Shown: positions 42,803 to 54,768 of the stretch, one piece after another | Layout of the letters: each line of letters begins with the position of its first letter | How positions within the stretch are numbered: the first letter of the stretch is position 1 | DNA from: Cladosporium sp. IMV 00045 | Lineage: Eukaryota > Ascomycota > Dothideomycetes > Cladosporiales > Cladosporiaceae | Length of the DNA stretch: 64,000 nt | NCBI GenBank assembly: GCA_001931905.2 | Contig: MSJI02000732.1 | Coordinates: forward strand, 1-64,000 | Reading direction: 5' to 3' | Position numbers and translations under genes: made by a program | The notes under the pieces: model-generated | Databases searched by the model: none | Seen by the model: the letters and a program-made list of their open reading frames with translations, nothing else | Told to the model about the DNA's origin: nothing

Positions 42803-45800
42803 ATGGCCCGAGACAAGCTAGACACCTTCGGGGATCTCCCAGCAGAAGAGGACCTCCCAGAAGCTTGGAAGCGGACAATTGAGGAATGCCAAAGAAGAGC
42901 AAAGTGGAAGACTGACATTAATTCAGCGACAGCTTCCATCGACGACATTATCAAGAAGATTAATTCGCCTTCTGGAGATGTTACTCAGACGTCAGATGCT
43001 TCGAAAGTGTTCAATCGTACTCTCAGATTTGTCAGAATGTTTGGAGGAGTGGTAGCCGATGGGGCCAGCGTGGCGAGTACATCTGTCTCGTTAAAAACGT
43101 TGTAGTGCTGACTTGCCGCATAGGTCTTCGCACCATCCCAGCAGATTTTCAACGCCGTAAACTGCCTGGTTGGCGTCATACAGGCATATCAAGATGTGTT
43201 CGATACCTTAACAACGCTCATGGACAGAGCCTCGGTTTTCTTTGAGCGGCTCAGTATGTACCGGGAACAACAACAAGACGTCAAGCTCGACAAAAATCTT
43301 CGCCCGAAAATCTACAGAGTCCTCGCCGATTTTGTTGAGATCATGACACAGACGTACCGCTTGACGGATGGTTGGAAGGGGCGAGGAAGGAAGTTCAAGT
43401 TGGCACTTTTCGGTGAGACCGATGAAGTCACTAAATTGCTTGACAAGTTTGAAATGCATGTGGCGGATGTCACCGACCAGACTGTTTCGCAGATCCACCT
43501 GCAGCTAAGCAAAGCCGCTCTTGACCTTTGCGATGTGCAACAAGAGCTGCATGACTTCCGGCTCGAGCAAGCAGCAGCCAACAAAGGCATTCAAAGCTCG
43601 ATGCAACAGCACGGCGCCACCCTAGTGCAGGTGAAGAGTCACTTGGACGACAAGAAGGATAATGACCAACTCCGTGAGAAACTGGGCATCAAAGATGAGC
43701 ATGACTTTTCGTGGAAAATACACAATGAGCGATTCACCGACTCCGTTCATGGCTCGTCATCCTGGTTGTCAGATGTCTTGAAGGATTGGGAAGATGTTCG
43801 AACTACCAACCAAGCCGAACACAGCATCCTTGGTCTTGTCGGACCTGAGAACTTTGGGAAAAGCTATCTCTGCCATCAGATCATAAACCGTCTAGGCCGA
43901 CTGAACATCAAGAGCTCAATCGCTTGGTTTTACGTCCAAAAAGAGAAACGTACTTCCGTCCACGAAGCCATTAAGCACATCATCTGGCAGTTTGCGCGAA
44001 CCGAGCAGACATTCCTGGATTACATCAAGCCCCTCACGAAGGATTTCAAACCTGGCGAGGCGGGTGATCTGGCGAAGATCTGGCAGGACCTTGTGATGGG
44101 GTACTCGAAGAAGAAGCCTCACACAGTGTTCTTCGTGGTCATTGATGGTATTGACCAGTTTGATAAGACTAGCTCGGCAGACGTGCTGTCCGAGATCTTG
44201 TTGAGCGTTCGCAAGAGCGCCAATGAGTTTGAAGGCTTGAGGGTGCGTCTACTGCTGTCTGGCCGAGAAGAGTCCTTCCAAGATCTTGAAAGCAGTCACA
44301 CCTCATCTTTTCAGAAGATTGACCTGCGGCCAACGGGCGGCGGAGCTTACCTTCAAGAGAACGTTATCAAGCAGATGATTAAGAGAGAGCTGGACAAGAT
44401 CTTCAAAGGCGAGCTCACCGACGAAGACAGCAAACTACGTTCCCGAATAGAAGAGACACTCCTGAATGTCGACAAAGGTAATTTCGATACCATCAAAAGG
44501 CTGCTCGGCGACATTGCGCAGTGCAATCTTCCGTCCCAGATGGAAAAGGTTTTGCAAGAAGCGATGCGTGGCAGTGAAGAGCGTCTCAAAGAAGATATCA
44601 ACACACTGAACAAACAGCTGCTCGGCCCTGAGATAGACCAGCTGAATTTGCTTCTACGTTGGCTTGCCGCAGCGAAAGAAAGTACCAACTCAGACTCCGA
44701 CATCCTTCGATCCATCCTGTCATTAAGCTTCAGAGTGGATGTTCTGCGCGACCCAGTCGACTTTCTACGAAGAAACTGCTCCACACTTCTTAACATGGAC
44801 AACGAGATGATTACTCTCCCACAAGAAGTTTTGGACGCTCTGGAGGCTGTCAAGTCGGAGAGGGACACTCTTGAAGAATCCGAAATTCGTCTCATCGAGT
44901 CGATAGTACGAGTACACTTTGAGAGGACGTTTGGCAACAGGGAGGTCTACGACAAATTTGAGTTTCCTGCCTTCTTCGGAAGCAAGGCTAACGTTCAATC
45001 CACGTTAGTCCACGTCCCCAAGCAACAAGAAAGAGAACTCAGTGCTCTGGATTTGTGCCTCAAAGCAATTTGCGACCTGCACGACTCCGATCAGCACAAG
45101 GATCTCCGAAATTACGCTGCGGAATATTTCGATGAGCACCTCGTTCAGGCTAAACTTCTAGATGTCGAGTCTCTGGTCAGACAGCAAGTTGGAAGGCGGC
45201 TGTGGCGTGTGCTTCGCGACGAGTACGTGCTGGACGTTTGGGTCGACCGTGATCGCATGTGGGGAATGATGTACTGGTTTTCGGTCAATAGTTCAGTCTG
45301 CCAAACGATTGTCTCTTGGATGCAGGACAAAGAGGTGCAGATCGGCTTGCAGTCAGTCACGACGGAGAGAGATTGGCTACAAGATGTGGTCGCAGACGGA
45401 ATTTCGGAGTACAAGGTCCTTGAATATGTGGGCCGCCATATCCTTCGACGCTGGTCTGAATCGTCTGATGATTTGGAATGGGAGCGACTTCTTTGGCTTC
45501 GACTCTACCACCAAAAGGTACGATCTAGCATTGCTCTAGTCAACCATTCCTCACTGACGTTCATAGATGACCAAATTCGACGTACCCGTGCAAGAATGGG
45601 GCTACATTCGAGAACCCCCGTCTGCTCGGGAGCTGCGGAGTCTGGAGAACTGGGCGAAGGGACAAATATCCATCGAGGAAAACGCACGCTGGCATTCGCG
45701 TATCGCCAATCTGCATCTCATGGCCAACACCTGGTACGAAGACCCTGGCAACGAGCTACTCAAAGTTGTGATCAAAAGATGCAACGAAGCAATTGGCTTG

Positions 45801-47585
45801 GACTCAAATGCGTGGAAAGCCCACCTCATGAAGGGCGAGGCTCTTTTCCGAGTCAAGAACTTTCGAACGTGCCTTGAAGCTCTAATTCCTGTGGTCGAGC
45901 AGGAAAGTATCCCCAGTAGACCAGAGGACGACAATGATCGCTGGAGCCTGGCCAACAAGATCGGAGAATGCTATGCGAAATTGGAGGAGTTGGACAATGC
46001 TGAACTTTGGTATCAGAAAGTGCTCGACCATACCATTGAAAGAAGAACGCGTAATGGAGACTTTGCCGATGAAGTCAGCAAACTTTTGGGCGCCCTGCTT
46101 GCACAAGCCAAATACGCGGCTGCGTTCGCTCTGCTGCAGAGATTGGACGAGATTTTCGACGACCCAGATGACGACGATAGTGTCAAGAACGTTGCCAACG
46201 CAGGCGATGCAGTTGGACGTCAGAGCTGGCTAATGATCATTATCAGCGAGCCCTGCGAATTTCACAAACACATCATCGCGCTTGCTCAACAATCCGAAAA
46301 GTTCGGCCTTGTCGACGAATTCTACCAACGTGCTGGCAGCTCGCTCCCGGACGATGACACAAACCTCAACCTCATACGGTTCAACCAATGGAGACTGCAC
46401 TGGTATCTTGGGTCGCCTGATCAGCAAGACCTAGCCCTCAGCGGCTGGGAGAGCTTACTAGGCGCGAGTATGGGCAATAAATACGGCCACTGGCCGACTT
46501 GGGTTCTCTCGGTGAAGCAAATAGCACATGGCATTTCCCGCAAAGCCGCACAAGATCGATCGAGGTCTCTGCCAATTGAGGCGCACATTGCTCGCCTTGA
46601 AAGGATCCAGGCCGAGGTTGAGAAAAGCGCCGACGAATTTTCTCCTGTCATACAGCGCGTGATTGCACGCTTGCACCATCTTTCTGGAGAGACTTGGAAA
46701 GCACGTAGCATACTCCGCGCCCAAGTGAAAAGGGCATTCACGTCTATGGATGATGAGGATGAAGAGGATGGCTTCGCCGCTGGTGCCAAAGATCTCGCCA
46801 ATATACTGCCACTCATCGATGACGACGTTAATGCCGTGGCCGCTTGGCGTCTGATGGAGCCGAAGAGGACTGCTGGCTCGAACGCCGATGACGCCGAGCT
46901 CACTGTGAATGAGGGGGCAAACAAAATCACATCAGACAGTGACACTGTCGCTGATGCGAACACGGAAATGGACAGGCCAGATGAGCAGGCTGTCTCTGGG
47001 GCACAGGATCCGATTGCTGAGCCTGCAAGCTTGACTGCGACTGCCGGAGATGAAGCCAAGTCTGTAATTGAACACAGCGAAGGCATGCCGGAGGTCGAAG
47101 CCTCAGCAGACTCCGCAGACTCCCTGGAGGCGAGCCAATCGACATCAACATACGTTCTGAAGGGCGATGTCGGCTTCTACTGCGACGGCGGCTGTGGATA
47201 TGACTGGACATTCGCGGACAATATGTATATCTGCAAAGACTGCGTCGACGTCCAATTCGACGAGAAATGCCACAAGAAGCTGAAAGACGGCAAGCTTGAC
47301 ATCACGATCTGCAGTCCCAGCCACAGCCATCTTCACGTGCCGTCATTTGATGTAGACGCCTGGAAACGTCGGAAGCCTGAGGAGATGGTTGTTGGCGATC
47401 AGATCGTCTTACGGAGTGAGTGGCTGAAGAAGTTGAAGAATGACTGGGGTGATGTGGTTCTGCCTGGCACAACGCGTGCTTTGGTCGTAATTCAGAGGCG
47501 TTGGTTGCGGATATTGAAGGCTCGTCGAGAACGGGTGGCATTGGAGGGTCGTCGGGAACGGATGGCAACGAATAGAGGTCTCTAG
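42803..47585 (+). CDS. NLR-type STAND protein: Goodbye-NACHT-TPR-ZZ, copy B (intact)
   Basis: Three exons (42803-43072, 43124-45517, 45567-47585) give 1560 aa. Domain order: Goodbye (about 15-245), NACHT-like NTPase with P-loop GPENFGKSYL at 330 and Walker B VFFVVIDGIDQFD, a helical region to about 880, TPR-like repeats (about 890-1250), an acidic linker, a ZZ-type finger at about 1424-1470 (CDGGCGYDWTF..CKDCVDVQFDEKC) and a basic end. Intron 2 (GTACGA...CATAG, CTGAC branch point) is phase 0 and joins LRLYHQK to MTKFDV, showing the two halves are one gene. Intron 1 has a GC donor (GCGAGT) where copy A has GT. Such proteins are cytosolic sensors of the STAND class; ligand and output here are unknown. 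Confidence 0.85.
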
Positions 47586-48101
47586 GATCTTCAAAGGATC
47601 AGGTTGGATTACTTCGACGTTCTATCCACTGCGAATGGACGATTTGCTACCTCGTATTGGAAAATGATGCTGGGTAGGCTGGTATTGCATTTTCCATGCA
47701 GACTGATATACTTTTCGTAGAGTTGCATACTAACGATGATGTCTTTGAACTCATTGATGATCGAGCACATCCTTTTTATATGAATTTCCAAAGCCTCATT
47801 ATTCAACAAGTTACTCAAACGAATGATTGTACTCAGTGAAAGATAGAAGTAGATAGAAGTCGGACTGCCTCCGATCGCTCGTAAATAAATACTGTTGCCA
47901 AGCGAGATTGGATCTCACTTTGGATCTGGAGCTACGATGCAGTTCGTCATGATTTGCTGCCTTGGTGGGGTTCGTCAAGCTCAAAGCCACATTCGAAGAC
48001 GACCTTACACTTGAAACCTTTCCATCACTACACGACAACAACGACAATCTGAAAACGTTCGCCTTGACACTACTTCACCACATATTAGCAACATAGCCAA
48101 C
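47586..48101. other. Intergenic NLR/PI31, copy B
   Basis: About 515 bp, the counterpart of 36647-37165 with small indels. The upstream extension of the PI31 frame seen in copy A is broken here, which supports the downstream ATG as the true start. Confidence 0.45.
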
Positions 48102-49205
48102 ATGGCGACAGAATATGCCCCACGAGCCAACGTCCTCTCGGCCGCCAACCTAAGCACCCTCATCCGCCGCAGCATTCCCACACAATCAGATCCTCAAATC
48201 AAGTCCCCATACGATGTCATCGCTCTGGCATCTCACGCTTCCATGCTAGCCGTCGGCTTCAGAATGGTCGGGCTGGGTGAAGACCACAAGCTCGAAAACA
48301 CCTCCGACCGCGACGAAACCCACGAACTACCCGCAGAATGGAACGCCAACGCGGGTACTTACGCTTTCCGCTACAAGCACGAGCAGTCAAGCATGGAGTT
48401 CTTGCTGAAGGCAAACAGAATGGGGAACAAAGTGATGATCATGGGAATGGGACTCGGCGACGACAGGACGTGCAGCTTCGACCTCAAGGTACAAGAGTTC
48501 ATTTCTGAGGGAAACCTACCAGCGACACCAAAGAAAGACGGCGCAAGCGATGAGGAAATTGAGAAAGCCATCGTCGATATCTTCATCAATATTGGCAGGT
48601 TGTCGGATCTAGGAAGTCTGCACCGGCTCAGCATCATCCAAAAGCTCGCCCCGAGTCTGCAGAAACCGGGCTACGAAGAGTCCTCCGAAGGTCAATCTTC
48701 GAACACACAACAATCCGAGAGCAGGGACAGGACACCACGTCAAGATCCTCTACGCGACGACCGCAATCCACCCGCGAGGCCCTTCCCTCTAGCAGACCCT
48801 CTCGCGCAACCAAGACGACCCATGCCCGAGCCCATGCCGGGCTTCGAAGATGAATTTGAAACCGGCCGACCGGCCCGCGGTGGCTTGCCGGGAGGCGGTT
48901 TCCCAAACATTGGCGATCGCGACTTGTACCCTCAGGGTCTGGGACCTCGCGATCCTCTCCGCGGTGGCGTCGGACCTGGCTTCGGCGGCATGGGAGGTGG
49001 CGGCATGCATCCTACCTTCGATGATCCTATGTTTGCTGGCCAAGGTCAGAGGGGAAATGGCTTTGATCCACAGGTTCCGCCCGGCGCTCGCTTCGACCCA
49101 ATGGGCCCAGGGCCCAGAGGTGGAGCTGGCCATCCCCGCGGCGCCGGCATGGGCGGCAGGCCACCCAACCCGTTTGGCGGATTCGGCGACGGCGACTTCC
49201 TTTAA
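48102..49205 (+). CDS. Proteasome inhibitor/regulator PI31 homologue, copy B
   Basis: A single exon of 367 aa with the same start and end as copy A. The four substitutions are DAIAL to DVIAL, GDGRT to GDDRT, VDVFI to VDIFI and EGQPS to EGQSS. The folded N-terminal domain and Pro/Gly-rich C-terminal half are unchanged. The contrast with the neighbouring NLR, which differs at roughly one residue in five, is striking. Confidence 0.88.
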   Translation: MATEYAPRANVLSAANLSTLIRRSIPTQSDPQIKSPYDVIALASHASMLAVGFRMVGLGEDHKLENTSDRDETHELPAEWNANAGTYAFRYKHEQSSMEFLLKANRMGNKVMIMGMGLGDDRTCSFDLKVQEFISEGNLPATPKKDGASDEEIEKAIVDIFINIGRLSDLGSLHRLSIIQKLAPSLQKPGYEESSEGQSSNTQQSESRDRTPRQDPLRDDRNPPARPFPLADPLAQPRRPMPEPMPGFEDEFETGRPARGGLPGGGFPNIGDRDLYPQGLGPRDPLRGGVGPGFGGMGGGGMHPTFDDPMFAGQGQRGNGFDPQVPPGARFDPMGPGPRGGAGHPRGAGMGGRPPNPFGGFGDGDFL

Positions 49206-49441
49206 GTTGCGACGCCTTCTTTACTTCGTCAAGCCAAGACTGTGTCAAGAAAAGCATCAATTCAGCAAAAGCATGAGATTAGGCGAGGATGGATTTGCAT
49301 CACGACATTACGACGACCGTGAACGAACTGAACGGAGAGACGAATGAACTAACGAACGAACAAGTAGCTCGATAAGTAGCATCAACTACCTTCCCAGAAG
49401 TCTATGTATTAAATATTACCATTTTCTCCAAAAAAGGAAAA

Positions 49442-51567
49442 TCAAGTCACCTTGGACTGACTCCTGCTCACTTCCCCGGCATCGAGATGGTCATCGCTCA
49501 TATTCTGATCAAACCACTCCTTCCTAGGCGCCTGCGCCTGACTCATCACGCTCTCCCTCCTCTCATTGAAACTGGTACGATTGCGCTCGTAATCCGCACG
49601 CTCAAGCTTCAGCCTCTCATGTGCCAGCTCCGCCTCTCTCGTCTGCCTCCCCGCCCCACCGCTGAACGTCCGCTTGTGCGACAGCGTAGGCCGGCCCATG
49701 GAGCTCTGCCCGCTAGAACTGGCGCTCGGACTTGAGCCTTTGAGCGAGAAAGACCAGCGCTTGAACGTGTTCAATAACCGCATCTGCGACTTTTCACTCT
49801 CGGGCAGCTGGCTGGGAGCGCGACTTTCACGCCGACTCCAATCAGAGGCATTTTGCCTTTTGGTCCAGAAGAAGAAGCTGCCGAAGAAAGTGCCATCGCT
49901 GCCGGGGACGTGGCGCCAGGGCCGCTCGCGCCAGCAGAAGACGCAGACGTCTGCGAAGCCCATGAAGGCCTGGCAGAAGGAGGAGAGCAGGCTGATGGGG
50001 AAGACGGGGTGTTGGGCGAACCTGTCGCTGTAGCTCATGCAGTGGCTGATGAAGGGGATGAGCCAGAGGAGCATGTAGACGACGGGGTAGATGAAGAGGA
50101 TGCGTAGCTGGCGTTGGATGGCGCGTCGGCGTTGGCGCATGGCGCGGTTGCCGATTGAAGTTGGGGCCTCACTGCTGAGGTTGGAAATGCTGCGACGAGC
50201 GGTTTCGGCGATGGGTGGCAAGGCGTTATCGATTGAGTTCGCGGTGAGGGATCGAGGGGTTGAGCCCATGCTCGAGACGGAGCCGCGTGGTTGTGTCGAA
50301 TCGAATCCTGGCGGAGCCATGAAGTCTTCCGCTGTGATGCCTGGAGCAATTTGACGACTACCTCGTCGGGATGTTGGGGTGCTGTAGCTGACGGCAACGA
50401 CTGCGCCGTCGATTGCTGTTGGTCCTGGTGAAGAGGATCCACCGAATGGCGAGTGCCACGCTGGAAGTGACATCCTTCGATTGGGGTTACCTGGCAGCGG
50501 GTTGCTGGACTCATTTGGTGATTTCTGCGTGGTAACCATGTGAGAAGCGGCAGCATCATCAGGCGCGACTTCGTCTTCGTCGATTTTCTCACTGGCTACC
50601 GTCTGCGATCGATGTTTCTTCATTGCTCGCTCAATGGCACCTCGCTCCACCGAGCTTGGCGCCGACAGGTCTGCACTCGAAGACCGATCTCTTTCCTGGC
50701 CGAAGACCCTGAACTCGTAGCCTACATGGGTGTAGATACGGATGGCCACCCACATGATGTAAATCCAGATCAAGTATCGCGGCACCCACGACAGTGCCAA
50801 GCGATACCAGAAAGGTCGAATGGGCAACCAGCAAAACGCGCCCTGAGCCTGATAGGCACCAGCCGGATTGATGAAAGCCAGGGCGCCAGTGAAACATGGA
50901 ATCAAAATCCAGCCAGCGAAGACCCAGTGTCGAACTTTGTAAAGTCCATCGTGGCCGAGGAAGGAATTTGAGGGAGGAAATATTTGCAACGCCATATGCA
51001 TGCTGATGAAGAGAATTGCCACATCTGGAGCAATATCAGCATGATGCGCTTGCCAATGCGTATTGGTCTGATCTACTCACCGCAAGACTGCAAGCCAACC
51101 TGAAGCATGTACCCGCTGACTTGACAAAATGCTTCCTCGCTTTTCACCTGGCTTCGTCCGAAATTCACAGAGCCGTGTATGAGGTACCAAAGGCTCTTGT
51201 AGAAGTCTCCAAGAATTAACATTAGGACAAGATCGCGTCGATAATTTCTCTTCATCGTCCAGAACCAGTATATCGCACACGCCGCCGCCGAGATACTCAC
51301 GCTAGCCATGGCAGCACATACTATCTGGATTGTTCGTCGTTGTTGGGCAGCCAGAATGCCCGCTGCGTCGACAGACGAAGCTGTCCATAACCCGGATGAG
51401 CGTCCACGCATGTCCGAAGGTGAACGTGGTGAAATCCCTGGCTCCATCGCCTCGGCATTTTCGATGGTGTTTATCTCGGAAGAAGCTCGTACAGCCAGGT
51501 TTAATAATCGATGTGCTGCATGGCGAACGACCGTATGGCTCTCCTCCGAGAATTGGAGAGCAGGCAT
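49442..51567 (-). CDS. Git3/Gpr1-like G-protein-coupled receptor, copy B (complete)
   Basis: Two exons (51567-51081, 51024-49442) give 689 aa. The intron is GTGAGT...CTCCAG, and the join reads GLQSCDVAILFISMHMAL. An N-terminal region of about 90 residues precedes helix 1 (QIVCAAMASVSISAAACAIY); the later helices and GYEFRVFG follow. The long third cytosolic loop is Ser/Thr-rich and basic, and a Gpr1-C-like segment (LRILFIYPVVYMLLWLIPFI; FADVCVFCWRERPWRH) ends the core. Receptors of this class couple to Galpha and adenylate cyclase in nutrient sensing. A downstream Met (MEPGISPRSP) could be the true start. Divergent from the protoglobin gene. Confidence 0.82.
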
Positions 51568-53461
51568 TGCAATTACATGCGCCTTCAGTGTTGATAGAGA
51601 GTACGCCCACAGGAAGAGTAGTTGAGAACGTGGCGGACGCGGCTAAGGTACCTCCTATAGAAAGGCAAGATTAAGTTGAGGGGCTTGAGTGATCGACGGA
51701 AGTCAACTTGTATGGGGAAAAGCCTCGTTTACGAGTCCAAGAGTCTCGAACCAAGAGTCACAAATAATCGAATAATGCATATCACAACGGTCTTGTCGTT
51801 GCTACGGTGCCTGCAGAAGGAAAAAGTAGCCGTCAAGAAAGGGATGCTGCTGGAGCGCTCAAGGAATGGTTCCCCGGAGCGTACACACCTAGACGATGGT
51901 ATGCGGGTACTGCCGCGTCGAAACTGAATTCGATAATATACTTACGCTTTAGGAACAAGCGAGAAGAACTGCCCAGGTAGGCAGCTTATCGGAAGCTATG
52001 ATCCGAGTGCATGGTCGCGTTATTGCTGATCGCAGGGCCCATTCCAAAGGCTGTTCTTGAAGACCAGCAGTTCCGCGGTAGTCCTCAGCGTGCTGAATGT
52101 CCCTGAGCATAGTTTTTTCTCGAGGTGCCTAAGAATTTTGTCAAGAGCTACCAATTTCAGAACGATGTTCCAGGATTGCCGGTATCAAATGGAATATCAT
52201 AGCAGCAATCAGCCATACCGCATCCTCAGCCGCGAAGTCCACTGGCACATGCACCATTTCTGGCGGGTGAGCAATGCTGGCACTGTAAAGCACATGCCAC
52301 ATGCGCGCGAAGTTAATTGACCAGCTGAAAGACGATTCGAACACTCCCAAGCTCAAATGCGATCGTGGAGTGGTAAGCTACCGACTTTGCAGCATACAAC
52401 ATGTTACCCGCAAGAATGCCGGCGTGAGCGGATAAAGTCCAATCACGTGATAGCTCATCGCTCTAGGTCGCCAAGGCATGTCGTCAGCCTTGCTATTTTT
52501 ATGAGGACCCCTACGAGTCCACGACCCCCTATGCATGCCGGCTGCAGCCACGACCGTTCGTTGACAAGAAGCCGTTGAAAGGTCGATATTTGAACCGGGT
52601 TATCACAGCGGATGAGACGGTGTCTACATAAAAAGACGAGACATCCACGGTCTCGCCTTCCTAGGAACACCTCCCAGGCTACGTTCGCGCCCAGGATGAT
52701 ACCACAGGAGCATTACCGGGCCGGCAACGGTATGTTCGCTTCGCTTCGGCCCTCGAAACCGCCAACGTCGTTTAGCCACGTGTTAGCGCAATATATCCAT
52801 GCTGGTGTGGAAGGATAGGAGTCTTGATCCGATCGAACTCGACACCTCTTCGCTGACACCTGTGACACGACTCAGTACGATGGGTCGGGCTCACAGGGCT
52901 CTTTTTATCCACGCGCTAGGAGAAATCTTATTGTTCTTCACTTTGGCGTGTCTGGCAAAGATCCGCCCACAAGTCCGACTTGGAGCCTGCTAGCCTCGCG
53001 GTGTTCACCGTTGCTTCGAAAACATCTGGACCACATCCCACGCATTCGTCTGCAATACCCATGTCCTTTGATAGTCATCCCATTTTCTTTTCGTCCTACC
53101 CTACTACGGAGGTATCAAAGTTTCGAAAATACAGCTCCACCAAACATCCGCCGTCGCCGCTCCAACCACTGCTCGTCATTTCCACCCCTTGTCACATCCA
53201 TCGTGTTTTCGGCCATCGCCGCTCTACGCAGCCCAAACTAAGTTGACAACGCACGTACTGGTCGAAGACCTTCATGGGGGCCAATTCAAAAAATGGTCCA
53301 CTGGATGATCCTCCCGTGTGTAATCTGGGGCGTGCGATAAACTAGGTGTCTCGTGGCGTCCTTCCCATTTGCATTTTCTCGGTTCTCTCGCTTCGAGCTC
53401 TTGTTGTTCCTTCGACAAGACGTGAAATTCGTTTACGATTCCAAAAAAGTTCTACAACACC
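51568..53461. other. Intergenic, divergent GPCR / protoglobin promoters
   Basis: Nearly 1.9 kb with no supported gene. Short open frames lack motifs and splice-linked partners. The final 400 bp before 53462 are pyrimidine-rich and likely hold the protoglobin-gene promoter. Confidence 0.45.
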
Positions 53462-54768
53462 ATGACGACCCTCCCGCGTGGAATCAAGCATGTCGACCGC
53501 GACGCTCTTTACACAGATCTTGGAGCTCGGGTAGCTTATCTCAAAGAATTCATAGACTTTGGGCCAGGTAAATCTCGTCATCTGTAGTTCTCTTTGCTGC
53601 GTGTCTAACGACCGCCAGATGATCTCGCAATCCTCGAGCGCGGCCAGGATCTTGTCCGTCAGGTTATTCCTGATATTGTCAACTCGGTCTACAAGAAGCT
53701 GCTCCAACACGACATCACAGCCCGCGTGTTCTCCACTCGTGACAGCCGCGATGACGAGGATCCTCCTGTTTGGCCCCAAGACGGAAGTCCTGCCATTCAG
53801 AACCGGAAAATCTTCCTCAGATGGTATTTGACAAGACTGAATCAGGACCCCTCCAAAAAAGAATTCGTGAGTACCCTGAGTCGCTACAAACCACCACTTC
53901 CCCACGAGTGTGTCATTGAAATGGTGTCCGTTTTTGCGGGATCGTGTTCGACTCGGTCATACTCTGCTATGATGCCATCAGCAAAGCAGGGCAGGCGCTT
54001 TGCTGAGTAAAGCGACTTCACAGCGACTTCTGATACTAAAGCTGGTGGGGTGGCGGAGTCTTACTCCGAGTCGTCCTGGCATACCCATGACAAAGCGGTG
54101 GAACGTTCTATAGTGTCAACCTTGCTGACTTCTTGCTTCTAGTGGGAATATCTTGACAAAGTAGGGTATGACTTCCTCTGAAACCCTGCTGTCTGTAACA
54201 CTGCTAACAACTATCTAGTGAAATGCACGTTGGCGCAGGTCGTAGAAACCCTCTACACGTCGACTACATGTTCCTCGGCATCTGCATGGGTTATGTGCAA
54301 GACGCCTTTACCGAAAGCATCCTTACCACAACAACGGTAGATCTTCGTCTCCGCATATCGCTTGTCCGAGCCCTAGGCAAGCTCATCTGGATTCAGAACG
54401 ACCTCCTCGCCCGCTGGCATATCAACGAGGATAACATTGGTTCTCAGTCGAATCCAACATCGTCGGTCTCCTCGCCATTGCAACAACCTCAACAATTCTA
54501 CACGTCCACATCAAAACTGAAGCCATACGCCCTGGATGCTCAGAGTGTCAGAACAGCGTCGTCCGACTCTGCTTCATATGCTGCCAGCAACAAGACCAGC
54601 CTTGGTCGAAACAAAGACTCCCTCGACAACTACTCATCAGGCTCAAGCAGTGGTTGTCCATTTTCGGGTGGTTCGATGGACGATCAGAGAGCTGGGCTCG
54701 GATGGCCTTTAACCAATGGACGATCTAGCTCTGAGAGACCTCCTAGCAGACAAAGGGGATGGCTCTGA
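53462..54768 (+). CDS. Fungal protoglobin-domain (globin-sensor-like) protein
   Basis: Four exons (53462-53567, 53619-53866, 54143-54165, 54219-54768) give 308 aa. Exon 3 is only 23 nt (reads WEYLDKVG) and intron 2 is 276 nt. The globin-like helical domain occupies residues about 18-205: RVAYLKEFIDFGPDDLAILE, FLRWYLTRLNQDP, WEYLDKVGEMHVGAG, LHVDYMFLGICMGYVQDAF and ALGKLIWIQNDLLARW. This matches the protoglobin family in fungi. The candidate heme-proximal histidine is in the EMHVG or LHVDY segment. About 100 Ser-rich residues follow. Protoglobins bind heme and small gases in prokaryotes; the role in fungi is not established. Confidence 0.85.

Larger units (their letters stand above)
40008..50926. 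repeat. Segmental duplicate, copy B
   Basis: Begins right after the N run with tagccctcggcagtcgcagg and matches copy A to position 50926. Beyond this the sequence continues into the rest of the GPCR gene, which copy A lacks. It is 241 bp longer than copy A, mostly through the cyclin C-NLR intergenic region. Confidence 0.95.
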
